A stretch of 64,000 bases of DNA, taken from Pyropia haitanensis. Its lineage: Eukaryota; Rhodophyta; Bangiophyceae; Bangiales; Bangiaceae. Within the stretch, counting starts at the first letter, position 1. Each line of letters begins with the position of its first letter. This document shows, piece after piece, positions 30,878-40,166 of the stretch. The DNA lies in assembly GCA_008729055.1 (NCBI GenBank), contig SDUX01000004.1:992001-1056000 (forward strand). The letters run 5' to 3'. The notes under the pieces are model-generated. The model saw only the letters and a program-made list of their open reading frames with translations. It did no database searches and was not told the DNA's origin. The position numbers were made by a program, and so were the translations under genes.

Positions 30878-32113
30878 ATGACCCTCCCCAGCTTCTCGCT
30901 CATCCTTCTCGTCTGGGCGATGGCCATGGTCGTCGTCGCGCTGGGCCACGCCACCACCGTCCTCCCCCCTTCGTGGCAGTCGGTCGCCGCGCGGGTCGCG
31001 TCGGCGGCGGCCGCCGCGGCCATTGTGGCGCGGCTGGTGCTCGAGGGCGCCGCCGCGGCCGCTGCGGGCTCGCTCTCCCTCCACCGCTTTGCCCAGTTTT
31101 TCGCCGCCGGCGGCATCTGTGCGCTCGTCACCCACGCGGCGTGCACGCCCATTGACGTGGTCAAGACGCGCGTGCAGACGGCCGTGCCGGGCAAATACAC
31201 GGGCGCACACGACGCGCTGCGTGCCATCCTCCGCGACGAAGGCCCGGGCACCCTCCTCAAGGGCTTTGGCGCGACCGCGGCGGGGTACTTTTTGCACGGC
31301 GCGTTCAAGTACTCGTTCTACGAGGTGTTCAAGGTCATCCTGACGAGGGGCACCCCGTACTCGGCGCTGGTGCCGCCGCTGCACCTCGCCGCCGCGTCGG
31401 GCTTCCTCGCCGAGTGCATTGCGTGCATCCTGCTGTGCCCGATGGAGGCGGTGCGCATCCGGTCGGTGGCGGACTCGGCCTTCCCGTCGGGCGTGGCGAG
31501 CGGCCTGGCGCTGCTGTTCAAGAGCGAGGGTCTGCACGGCCTGTTCAAGGGGCTCCCGTCGATTTTGCTCAAGCAGGTGCCCTACACCGTCGGCCAGTTC
31601 ATGTCCTTTGAGGTGGCCGTCACGTTTGTGCGGCTGCTGGTGGCGGCCTTTATGGGCCTGCAGGAGGCGCCCTCCTCCACGACCGCGGCGGTCATTTCAA
31701 CGGTGGCGGGGCTGCTGGCGGGCGTCATGGCGGGCGTCATCTCCCAGCCCGGCGACACGATCCTGTCGAAAATCAACCAGGGCGAGTCGGAGGGGTCGGC
31801 GCTCACCCAGATTGTGCGCGTCGCCCGCGCGCTGGGCGTGCGGGGGCTGTTTTTGGGCCTCGGCGCGCGGCTGGTGCAGGTGTCGTGCATGGTCGGCGCC
31901 CAGTTTTTCATCTATGACAGCATCAAGCTGTGGTGTGGGCTGACGCCCGCTTCGGCCATCCCCGTCGGGGTGGTCGCGGCCGCCGCCGTCGGCGGCGCTG
32001 CCGCCTTGCCGTCGGTTGCGGACAAGGCCACCGCGCCGTTGGTGGCTGCCGCCGCGGGTGCACCTGCACCGGCCACGTTGTCCGCGCTCGGCACGGCGGG
32101 CAAGGTTGCCTAG
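30878..32113 (+). CDS. Mitochondrial phosphate-carrier-type protein (SLC25)
   Basis: The 411 residues from the ATG at 30878 hold three mitochondrial-carrier repeats. Repeat 1 has the signature TPIDVVKTRVQ (about residue 91) followed by LLKGFGATAAGYFLHGAFKY; repeat 2 has CPMEAVRIR (about 187) and FKGLPSILLKQVPYT; repeat 3 has SQPGDTILSKINQ (about 289) and QFFIYDSIKLW. The GYFLHGAFKYSFYEVFKV and CPMEAV segments are typical of the phosphate carrier, which imports phosphate with a proton through the inner membrane for ATP synthesis. Repeat 3 departs from the usual SHPAD form. The frame is open from 29540, and an in-frame ATG at 30380 would add about 166 Gly/Ala-rich residues; I prefer 30878 because hydrophobic carrier sequence begins there (MTLPSFSLILLVWAMAM). 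A plastid or other location is possible. Confidence 0.82.
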   Translation: MTLPSFSLILLVWAMAMVVVALGHATTVLPPSWQSVAARVASAAAAAAIVARLVLEGAAAAAAGSLSLHRFAQFFAAGGICALVTHAACTPIDVVKTRVQTAVPGKYTGAHDALRAILRDEGPGTLLKGFGATAAGYFLHGAFKYSFYEVFKVILTRGTPYSALVPPLHLAAASGFLAECIACILLCPMEAVRIRSVADSAFPSGVASGLALLFKSEGLHGLFKGLPSILLKQVPYTVGQFMSFEVAVTFVRLLVAAFMGLQEAPSSTTAAVISTVAGLLAGVMAGVISQPGDTILSKINQGESEGSALTQIVRVARALGVRGLFLGLGARLVQVSCMVGAQFFIYDSIKLWCGLTPASAIPVGVVAAAAVGGAAALPSVADKATAPLVAAAAGAPAPATLSALGTAGKVA

Positions 32114-32546
32114 GCGGGTGGGCAGCAGGGGGCGGGGGGGGGAGCCGGAATGGGCTGCTAGGGCTTGCCTGTTGCGTCGGCTCTGTACACTTGTTTTTTT
32201 TCCGGTCTGCTCGTTTTTTTTATTGTGGCTGCGGCGGTTGCACAACGGGAACGCGTGTGGCGGGCGTGGGCGCAATCGAGGACGAGAACGCTGCGTCCAG
32301 ACGAGGAGGCGGCGCCACGGGTGCGGGGGCGGCGCTGCCGGCGCAGGCGCTGTTGCGCTGTCAGCTGGGCACGGCGGTTTCCGCCAGGAACCCACGAAAC
32401 GGTGCGAGCACAAAAAAATAGGGCGAGCGGGCAAGAGGGAGCACGAAAGAGACGCACGGACACACGCACCAACACAATACACGGGAAGCAGGGTACGCGG
32501 GGCACACCCCGCCCCCTCCCACTCCCCCGCCACCCAACCGAGCGCC
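32114..32546. other. Convergent 3' region, carrier and KCS genes
   Basis: About 430 bp between the stop codons of two converging genes. T8 tracts at about 32192 and 32213 on plus suggest the 3' end of the carrier transcript. No gene is seen. Confidence 0.5.
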
Positions 32547-35056
32547 TCATTCCTCCCGAATGAGCTCGGGCGTTGGCGGCACGTCGCGCAGCGCCACCCA
32601 CACCGCGCTGTTGCACTTGAAGCCGCTGCCAAACGCGAGCTGCCACGTCCGGTCGCCCGCCCGCATCCGCCCCGCGGCCTCGAGGAACTCCATCTCGTAC
32701 CACACCGACGCGCTGCTCGTGTTGCCGTACACCCGCAGCGCGTAGCGCGACGCCTCCACGTCCACGGGGGACAGGTCCAGGGCCTTTTCCAGCACGTCAA
32801 TGACGGGGCGGCCGCCCGTATGGAAGCAAAAGTGCTCAAACGCAGTGTGGAAGTCCGGCACGTACGGCGCGGCCGAGGGCGCCACCGACGGCGCGGCCGA
32901 CGGCGGCGGCCGGCCGGCACGGGCGGCAGCGCCGTATAGACCACCCGTCCCGGCGGTGGGCCGGCCGGCAAGGCCGCGGCGGCGCCGCCCCACCGCCTCC
33001 CCCGCTCCGCCCGGCCCCCCCGCCGACGAGGCGCCGCCCATCACCCACGCACGCCAGCCCGCCCAATCCCATCCCCGCTGGCTCCACAAGTGCCGCGCGA
33101 GGTGCGCAAAAAACCGGGCCTGCTCGCGAAGCGGCAGCACCAGGGGCGCCAGCTCAGTGAGGTTGCGCTTAAGCGCCCCCCCGGCCACGTCCATGATGTT
33201 TTTCGACAGCTTGACGCCGCGCGCGCCCTGGACGTCCTCCATCTCAAAGATGGAATCGTACGCCTGGTCGTCGGCGCCCACGTGCGTCCGCACCACGTGC
33301 GCGAGGCGGTACCGGCAGCGTGGCACGTCGGCCGATACGCTCGTCATCAGCACCGCCGAGCCGCCCATCCGGAAGAGCGCGTTGCCGACGAGCATGCTCC
33401 GCTCCGCGCCGAGGTACCAGTTTTGGGTGAGGTTCTCCGTGGACACCACCAGCGCCCGCGCGCCGCGGTACACCTGCAGCAGGTCCCGCGCCAGCTCCAC
33501 CGCAATCACCCCCGCGGAGCAACCCATGCCGCCGAGGTTGTACGTGCGCACAGACGAGCGCAGCCGGTAGTGGTTGACAATCATGGCCGACAGGGACGGG
33601 GAGGGGGAGAAGAGGGAGCAGTTGACAATGACAATGTCAATCGACGAGCGGGGGTCCAGCCGCGTGCGGGCGAGGAGCTCGTCGACGACGCCAAAGATCA
33701 CCTGCTCCGCCTCCTGCCGCGCCAGGTGTAGGGACAGCTCGCGTGACGGGACGACGGGGGGGGGGACGCTGCCCACAGAGCCGACACTGCTCGACGACCG
33801 CCGGCCCGCCTCCCCGCCACTGCCACTGCTGCACACGCCCCTGCCACCGCCGCCGCTGCTGCACGTATCCGACCCGCCAACGGTGCTGGGCGGCCCGCCG
33901 CGGCGGTCATCCCCGACGGCGCCGCGCCTCCTGCCGGCCGCACCAGCCCCACCGCCACCGCCGCCGCCGCCGCCGTCAAGGCGCACGGACGACAACCCGT
34001 CCGCCGCCCCCCTCCCACCGACAGAGGCGGAGCGGGATGCCGGGGCGCCCCCCCCCCGCGCCCCCCCCGCTCTGACCGGCCGTGCCCCCCCCGGGGCACC
34101 CCCAGCGCCGCCGCCGCCGCCGCGGCCGCCTCCCCCAGCTCTGCCACCCGGTGGATGCCCGCCGGCAGCGCGGACGTCTCGCCAATGCCCGACCGCCCGA
34201 GTAGCCGCGTCTGAAAGTCAATGTCCTCGGCGGAAAAGGTGGCGATCGCCGTGGTAATCGCGGCGAACCGGTCATGGCTCACCTGCAGCGCCCGCGGCGG
34301 CTTGAACGTCGTAAAGTCGAGCAGGTACACCCCCGGCCGCCGCCGCAGCGCCACGTGCAACGCCACCGCCGCGAGCGCCGCCACCACCGCGGCGGTGGCG
34401 GCCAGCTCGGCGCGCACCGACGCGGCCGCCGCGGCGGCGAGCGAGTCGCGGGCGCCCCACGCGAAGCGCCCGCCCGCGGCGGCCAGCGCGGCCGCCACCC
34501 ACCCGGCGGCGGTTGCAGACGACAGCGGGTCGAGGATGCGGTAGCCGCGACCAACGTCGGTGAGGTCGGCGGTGCGGGCGACGGGGTCGGCCGCCCAGCG
34601 GCGCTGGGCGGCGGCCCAGCCAGACCGCGTCGGCGGCACGAGGGAGAAGAGGGTGGTCGCGGGAGGGGGAGGGGGGGGCGGGGGGTCCGCCGACAGACCC
34701 CGCCGGGGGGGGGTCGCAAAGGGCGCCGGCGCACCACCCCCGCCACCGCCACCGCCGCTGCGGCCACGGCTACCCCTCGCCGACCCGTCATGCCGGCGGC
34801 GGCCAGGCCCAAGGCTGCCGCTGCTGCTGTGGCCGCCGCCGCCGCCGCCGCCACCGCCGCCACCACCGCCGCCGCCACCGCCGCCGCCGCCACCGTCGCC
34901 ACCGCCGCCGCCGACGCCGCCGCCGCCGCTGCTGCTGCTGTCCTCGCCCACCCCCTCGGCCGGGAGGATCGGGCGACCGCGGCGGTGGCGGGGGCGGAAG
35001 CGCGGCGCCGCCGCAGGCAGCGGACGCTCAGGCACACCGCCCCCCGGGGTGGCCAT
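32547..35056 (-). CDS. 3-ketoacyl-CoA synthase, FAE1 type
   Basis: Condensing enzyme of very-long-chain fatty-acid elongation in the endoplasmic reticulum (malonyl-CoA plus acyl-CoA). The N-terminal part holds an Ala-rich hydrophobic segment and then the family opening VYLLDFTTFKPPRALQVS and LLGRSGIGETSALPAGIH. After a frame change among C tracts near 34048-34094 the catalytic domain continues: NLGGMGCSAGVIAVELAR with the active-site Cys, STENLTQNWYLGAERSMLV, the His-containing FCFHTGGRPVIDVLEKAL, and AFGSGFKCNSAVWVAL with the Asn. The spacing equals that of plant KCS enzymes. The start at 35056 (MATPGGGVPERPL) is the first reasonable ATG; the total of about 835 residues exceeds the usual 500 because of a Gly/Ser-rich N-terminal region and a linker at 33750-34080. 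Confidence 0.88.
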
Positions 35057-35837
35057 GCGAACGGCGGCGGCGGCGACGGTGCGCGCGGGCGGCGGCGACC
35101 ATTGGCGGGCGCCGCGCGCTGCCGCGGGGGGGGTGGCGTGGGGGTTGAAGGGACAAAGCGGGGTGGGGGGCGAAAGAGGGTGCGCAGCAAGGGCGGGCGG
35201 GGGGGGGGGGGGCGGCGGACGTCGCCCCTGGTGAGAGACGCAGGCCGGGGAGGTGGTGGCTCGCCGGCGGTGCAGCCGCAGGCGGTACAGCGAACGCTGG
35301 TAGGGAAGGTCTTGGCGGTGGGCGGGACGGCGAGGGTGGGGGTGGCAAGATTCACGGGCGGCGCTACCAAGGGGGCACCACCAAGAAGTCGCGCAACTCG
35401 CACCAGACTGTACAGGACGGGTCATTTCAGGGGGGGCCATCATGGCCCCCCGTGCTGCGACGGTGTACCACCTATTCTGCGTCATCACAGCAATGATTAG
35501 GAATACGTGTCTCTCGCACAGAAGAATTCATGACACTCAATTGGGTGCTGCCAGCTCCCAAGCGCCCACGTGGCGACTTTTTGTGTTCTTTAACGCACTG
35601 TTGCTTTGCTTCACCACGGAGCTGCGCGCGTGTCGCCACCACGTGCGGCTGTGCGCCCGCGGTGCGTGCTTTTCGACAACCCTTTGCCGTGGCTGCTCTG
35701 CTGGCAACCGTGCGTGTCGTCGGGCTGCCACCGAGGGGCGGGCGTACCGGTTCTCGGGACCTCAACGTTGTCCAGCCGTTGCGCCTCCCCCTCTCCGCTC
35801 CTCTTTCCTCCCGTCCCCCACCCCTCGCGGGGTCGCC
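35057..35837. other. Divergent region between KCS and DIM1
   Basis: About 780 bp with both promoters. The half next to DIM1 (35450-35800) is less GC-rich. The leader directly before 35838 is a pyrimidine-rich tract (gcctccccctctccgctcctc). No gene is seen. Confidence 0.5.
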
Positions 35838-36266
35838 ATGTCGTACATGCTGCCCCACCTCCACTCTGGCTACGCCGTCGACCAGGCCATCCTCGCGGAA
35901 GAGGACCGTGTCGTCGTCATCCGCTTTGGCTCCGACGCCGACCCCGCATGCATGCTCTTTGACGAGACGCTGTACAAGGCGGCGGAGCCGATTAAGAACT
36001 TTGGCGTCGTCTACCTCGTTGACACTGTCGAGGTGCCCGACTTTAACACCATGTACGAGCTCGTTGACGCGGTGAGCGTCATGTTTTTCTTCCGCAACAA
36101 GCACATTATGGTCGACGCGGGGACGGGCAACAACAACAAAATCAACTGGCCGATGCGCGACGCGGGCGAGTTTATCGATATTGTCGAGGTGGTCTACCGG
36201 GGGGCGCGCAAGGGGCGGGGGCTCGTGGTCAGCCCGCGGGACTACTCGACCAAGTACCGCTACTGA
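35838..36266 (+). CDS. DIM1: DIM1/Dib1 U5 snRNP thioredoxin-like protein
   Basis: Exactly 142 residues, the standard length of TXNL4A/Dib1. The sequence is collinear with the family from MSYMLPHLHSGYAVDQAIL through VVVIRFGSDADPACMLFDE, FGVVYLVDTVEVPDFNTMY, VMFFFRNKHIMVDAGTGNN and the ending SPRDYSTKYRY. It is a component of the U4/U6.U5 tri-snRNP and has a thioredoxin fold without the CXXC active site. The ATG at 35838 is in good context (gtcgccATGt). The gene has no intron. Its presence shows that spliceosomal introns are processed in this organism. Confidence 0.97.
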   Translation: MSYMLPHLHSGYAVDQAILAEEDRVVVIRFGSDADPACMLFDETLYKAAEPIKNFGVVYLVDTVEVPDFNTMYELVDAVSVMFFFRNKHIMVDAGTGNNNKINWPMRDAGEFIDIVEVVYRGARKGRGLVVSPRDYSTKYRY

Positions 36267-38114
36267 GGGGTGGGGGAGTTGGGGTGGTGCGCCCGTGGCG
36301 ACCGCACTGTCCTTCCCCCCCCCCCCGTCCACCCGGTTGGCGGCCAGCAGGGGCTGGCCGGTCTGCCGCCGCTGCGGGGTGGCCGCTGGTGGGCGGACGG
36401 CAGGCGTGCGCCGAAGGTACTGTGTGGGTTGAGACGTTCCCGCGTGGGGTCGTGGGTGTTGTGGGGGGAGAAGGACCGCCGGGCGCTGCTGCCGCCGGCT
36501 CGTTGCCGGTGGGGGATTTGTCGCGGCGCCGTTAATCGGTTGTGTGGCTCGTGTCACTCACTGGGGGACGTGCGACATGGGGGGCACATGTGCCGCCGAC
36601 GGCGCGGTCGTTGCGGTGCTGGCCATACTCTCTGCTAACGACCCTTCTGTCTCGCTTTTTGCGCAAGACCGCACGCCACCGTGTGGGTCGCGGTGTGGGT
36701 GGTTGAGAGGATTTGGGTGGGGAGGGGGAGAGGGACTGCGGTGAGGTTGGCCGGTTTCCGCACATTGTATGTTGTTGTGAGAGCCTTGCGGAGCCCACCT
36801 GCGAATGAAAAGAGCGTGATTGAATACAAGCTTGGAGGGGCACGTGGCTTCCAGATGGGGTGTACATGAGTACGCCACTGGGAAGCACAGGATTTCCAGT
36901 TACAGCAGAATACGTGGTCGTCCATGCACGCAGAGCTGGGAGCGCCCCCCGAGGCGGAGCATGGGCACTAACATGGGGAACGCGCACATTGCCAAGACAA
37001 CGTCGAGACGCAGTCTGATGTCTGATGCTTCGTTACTCCGCAGCGTATCCGCTTTGTGGTTCCGCAACTAAGCGCAGGATCCCTCAGCACGGTAGATTGC
37101 GTGATCCCCCATATACGCTGAGCTGGGTGAGCACGCCGACGCGGAGGATCGGCTGCAGCACCGGACACGCCGCACCATGCAAACAGCAGTGTGACGACAA
37201 ACGCAGCGTGATGCGTCAAATAGCTTGGCAATGGGGCCGTTGTATGGGACCAATGGAGCGCGAAATCCACCACTACAGCGGACCGCGTGGTCCCTCGTAC
37301 ACGCACAGCTGAGTGCATCCATCGGCACCGGGTATCGGCACCAACGCCAGACACGCGCCACGATGAAAAGAGGGGAGTAACGAGAAAAACGCAGCCTGAT
37401 ACTTCATTATGTTCCACGGTGTACAAAGAAAGGACACCAGAAACGGTGAAGGAATTCGGCAGGAAACACACACACAAAAGCAGGGTCCAACCCCCAGCAG
37501 GCATCAACACTTGTGGCACGCTCACGCCCGCGCCACCGCAGAGATAGACGGCGGTGGCAGCAAAGCAGTGGGCGGCAACGTGGACGCCTCGGTCGGGTCC
37601 CCGCAACAAACAGCAAGTCAAAAAAGACCACACCCCGCAAAAGCACGCCGAGGCACCACACACACCGCAGGGCGTGGGCCACACGGGGGGTCTCAACCAA
37701 AGCAAGGAAACAAGACAACGGAAGGGAGAGACAACAGACGACATGGGAAGCGAGAGAGGGATCCCGCAGCGACGCCACGACCGACGCAATGTGGAACGCA
37801 CACGCCCGTGCTTGCCGCAGAGAGTACGGCGGCAGCAACGCTGGCAGATGGCAGAGGCGACAACATGATCGGCTTGACGCGGCAGGGGCAGCGACCACCT
37901 TCAAAAAAGGAAGACAAAACAAAACAGACGGACGGGCGGGAGGGCGGAGACTGGCCAGTCTCGACGCCACGGTGAAACAGCGAGCACTCGGTAGCTGGTT
38001 GACACGCAGAGCCCTGCGCCGCCACAGACATAGACGGTGACGGCCACAAGAACATCGCGGCAACAGTCGAGGCCAACCCCCATACGCGGCCACAACAGAC
38101 GGGACGCTCGGGGC
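36267..38114. other. Repeat-bearing gap between DIM1 and the bHLH gene
   Basis: No gene is recognised. Minus frames of 277 and 228 codons (37801-36968, 38093-37407) run over degenerate repeats and show Cys/Leu-rich composition without motifs. The region contains the 188-bp repeat array and looser repeated words around cgcagaga/tagacgg at about 37545, 37820 and 38028. Confidence 0.5.
36880..37420. repeat. Degenerate tandem repeat, period about 188 bp, three units
   Basis: The word cgcagagctggg and its variants recur at about 36931, 37119 and 37303, and acgcagcNtgatgctt at about 37009, 37201 and 37389. Each unit also has a cacaggat/tagattgcgtgg-like part and a ccggacacgccgcaccatg-like part. 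Units differ by many substitutions, so the array is old. The length is nucleosome-like, but there is no evidence of centromeric function. Confidence 0.7.
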
Positions 38115-40166
38115 CTAGTGAAGCCCGCCGCTGACCTTGGCCGCCCCAAAGGCATTGCCCACCAGGTTGGCAACGTCGTGCGCGAGGCCCACCACCGACG
38201 CATCGTACGGACGCTTGCCAGTGTCGAAAAACGCCGCCACCGCCGCGACGCGCCCGCACAGCAGCACCGGCACGGCGAGGCACATGGACAGCTGCGACTT
38301 GGCCGCGTACTCGGCGCGGATAAACGCGTGCGGGTCCGACAGCATTGGCAGCCACTCGGGGCGCATCGAGCAGTAGACGCGGCCGGGCATGCCCACCCGC
38401 GGGGGGACCACGCACGACGCAGTGGCGTCCCGAAACTCCTCAATCGCACGCGTCGTTTCCTCCTCCGCGGCCGCCGCGGCCGCCAGCGCGTCCGAAGAAA
38501 CGGACGGCGACGAGGGGGCCGCGCTGCCCGTGCCAGCCGAGCCCGCCACACCAACGGGCCCAGACACGCCCGCGGGGGTGCCTAGCCCCACCGAGAAGGT
38601 GTCTGCTTGGCCAGCGGAAGGCACAGGCGCTGGCATCAAGAGCGCCATCGCCCGAGACAGCACAATCGAGTCACCAGACCGAAACGAGAGGGAGCCGGGC
38701 ACCCCAGTAGCGCCCGCCCTCTTGCCATCCGCCCCGCCTTCGGCGCCAGTCGACTGGGGTACCCACAGCTCCGCGTACCGGAAGCGCTTCTGCACCGCAA
38801 TAAGGTGCAGGTATGGCCGCAGCGCGTCTGGCAGCGTCCGTGACGATGCAACCACCGTGTCTACCCACGCGGCCAGGTTGGCGCGGGTGGAGAGCGCCAG
38901 CTCCGCCTCCAGCTGGTTCTTGCGTGCCTGGATCCGCTTGTACATGTGGATGGTGTAGTCGAGGATCTGGGCCTTGTGCTTGACCTGGAAGCTGTCGGGG
39001 TGCGGGGGCAGCAGCGTGAGCAGCTCATCAAACTTGGTGTTGACCTTGGCGCGACACTTGCGCGTATGTGAGTTGTGCACGTCCTTGCGCATACCCCGCA
39101 CACCCGTCTCGCCCGACGCCGCCGACGTGGCCGCCGTCGCAGCCACGCCGACGCTCGTCGCGGCCGGCGGTGCCACCGACATCGAGTCGCTGTCGTCGCC
39201 TGCGGTGCTGCCATCATCGTCTCCGCCGCGCGACGGCGTTGTCGCCGGCGCCGCCGGCGCCGCCGCCGCCGTCGTCGCCGCTGCCGCCGACCGCTTGGCC
39301 GCCGCCGTCGACCGCTTGGCCGCCACCGTCGACCGCTTGGCCGGTGAGACGGCGGCCGCCCCGCGCGGGCTCGAAGCCGCCTTGGCCTTGGCAATCCCGG
39401 CCGACGAACCCGACGGAGGGGTACCCACCAGCCGGTTAGAAGACGCGCTCTTGCGCATCGGCGGCGGCTTGGCGCGCTTGGCAGCGCCTGTAACCGCCCC
39501 CATCAGAGCCGACGTCGACGCCGCCGGCGATCGCAGCGGCGGCTTGCGCACAGACGCGGGCGAGCGGGGCGTCGGCGACGGCGCTACCACCGACCGACCG
39601 CCGGCGGCACCGGCAGTACCGCCAAGAGGCGGAACTGGCACCTGCAGCTGCTGCTCGTCCCCACCATAGGTCGTGGTTGGGCTCGAACTCAACAGCTCTA
39701 GCATATCCGCCGCCTTCCCCGTGGACTCGTCGTCGAGGTCACTGCCGCCAGACGGCGCGGACCCGCCACCCACCGCACCCGGTGCACCCAGCCGGTACGC
39801 CGCGGCCGCGTGGGCGGCGGCTACCGCCCCCATGTCAAGGCCCGCCGACGGGACGCTGCCCAAGTGGCCCATCGACCCGCCGTTCATGTGCGTCGGCACG
39901 TGGATGGGCGCCGACGGCACGGCCAGCGACTCCGTGGGCGACAGGTACATGGAGCTCAGCTCCAGGTCGCCGTCAAGAAACGGCAGGAGCTCCTCGTTGT
40001 GCATATCCGACGGTATCATATGGCCCACTTCGGCCGACGGTGCTCCGTGAGCGCCGCCGGCGCCCCCCTCCGCCACACCCGCACCATGGCCACCGCCACC
40101 TCCCGGTGGCGGCACAATGCCCTGTGCCGTGTTGCTCATGCCGTCAAAAAAATTGAGCACGTCCAT
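38115..40166 (-). CDS. bHLH transcription factor with C-terminal GAF-like domain
   Basis: A 683-residue protein in one frame. The start MDVLNFFDGMSNTAQG lies in strong context (gccatcATGG). Residues about 360-425 form a basic helix-loop-helix domain: HNSHTRKCRAKVNTKFDELL, then LPPHPDSFQVKHKAQILDYT and IHMYKRIQARKNQLEAEL. The basic part has the H..R.....R spacing expected for E-box binding, but with Thr in place of the usual Glu (HNSHTRKCR instead of HN.ERRRR), so DNA preference may differ. The C-terminal 200 residues resemble a GAF-type sensor (GMPGRVYCSMRPEWLPML, SMCLAVPVLLCGRVAAVAAF) like the N-terminal regions of plant NLP regulators. A basic stretch (KRAKPPPMRKS) may be a nuclear signal. 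The pathway is unknown. Confidence 0.82.
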   Translation of the reverse strand: MDVLNFFDGMSNTAQGIVPPPGGGGGHGAGVAEGGAGGAHGAPSAEVGHMIPSDMHNEELLPFLDGDLELSSMYLSPTESLAVPSAPIHVPTHMNGGSMGHLGSVPSAGLDMGAVAAAHAAAAYRLGAPGAVGGGSAPSGGSDLDDESTGKAADMLELLSSSPTTTYGGDEQQLQVPVPPLGGTAGAAGGRSVVAPSPTPRSPASVRKPPLRSPAASTSALMGAVTGAAKRAKPPPMRKSASSNRLVGTPPSGSSAGIAKAKAASSPRGAAAVSPAKRSTVAAKRSTAAAKRSAAAATTAAAAPAAPATTPSRGGDDDGSTAGDDSDSMSVAPPAATSVGVAATAATSAASGETGVRGMRKDVHNSHTRKCRAKVNTKFDELLTLLPPHPDSFQVKHKAQILDYTIHMYKRIQARKNQLEAELALSTRANLAAWVDTVVASSRTLPDALRPYLHLIAVQKRFRYAELWVPQSTGAEGGADGKRAGATGVPGSLSFRSGDSIVLSRAMALLMPAPVPSAGQADTFSVGLGTPAGVSGPVGVAGSAGTGSAAPSSPSVSSDALAAAAAAEEETTRAIEEFRDATASCVVPPRVGMPGRVYCSMRPEWLPMLSDPHAFIRAEYAAKSQLSMCLAVPVLLCGRVAAVAAFFDTGKRPYDASVVGLAHDVANLVGNAFGAAKVSGGLH

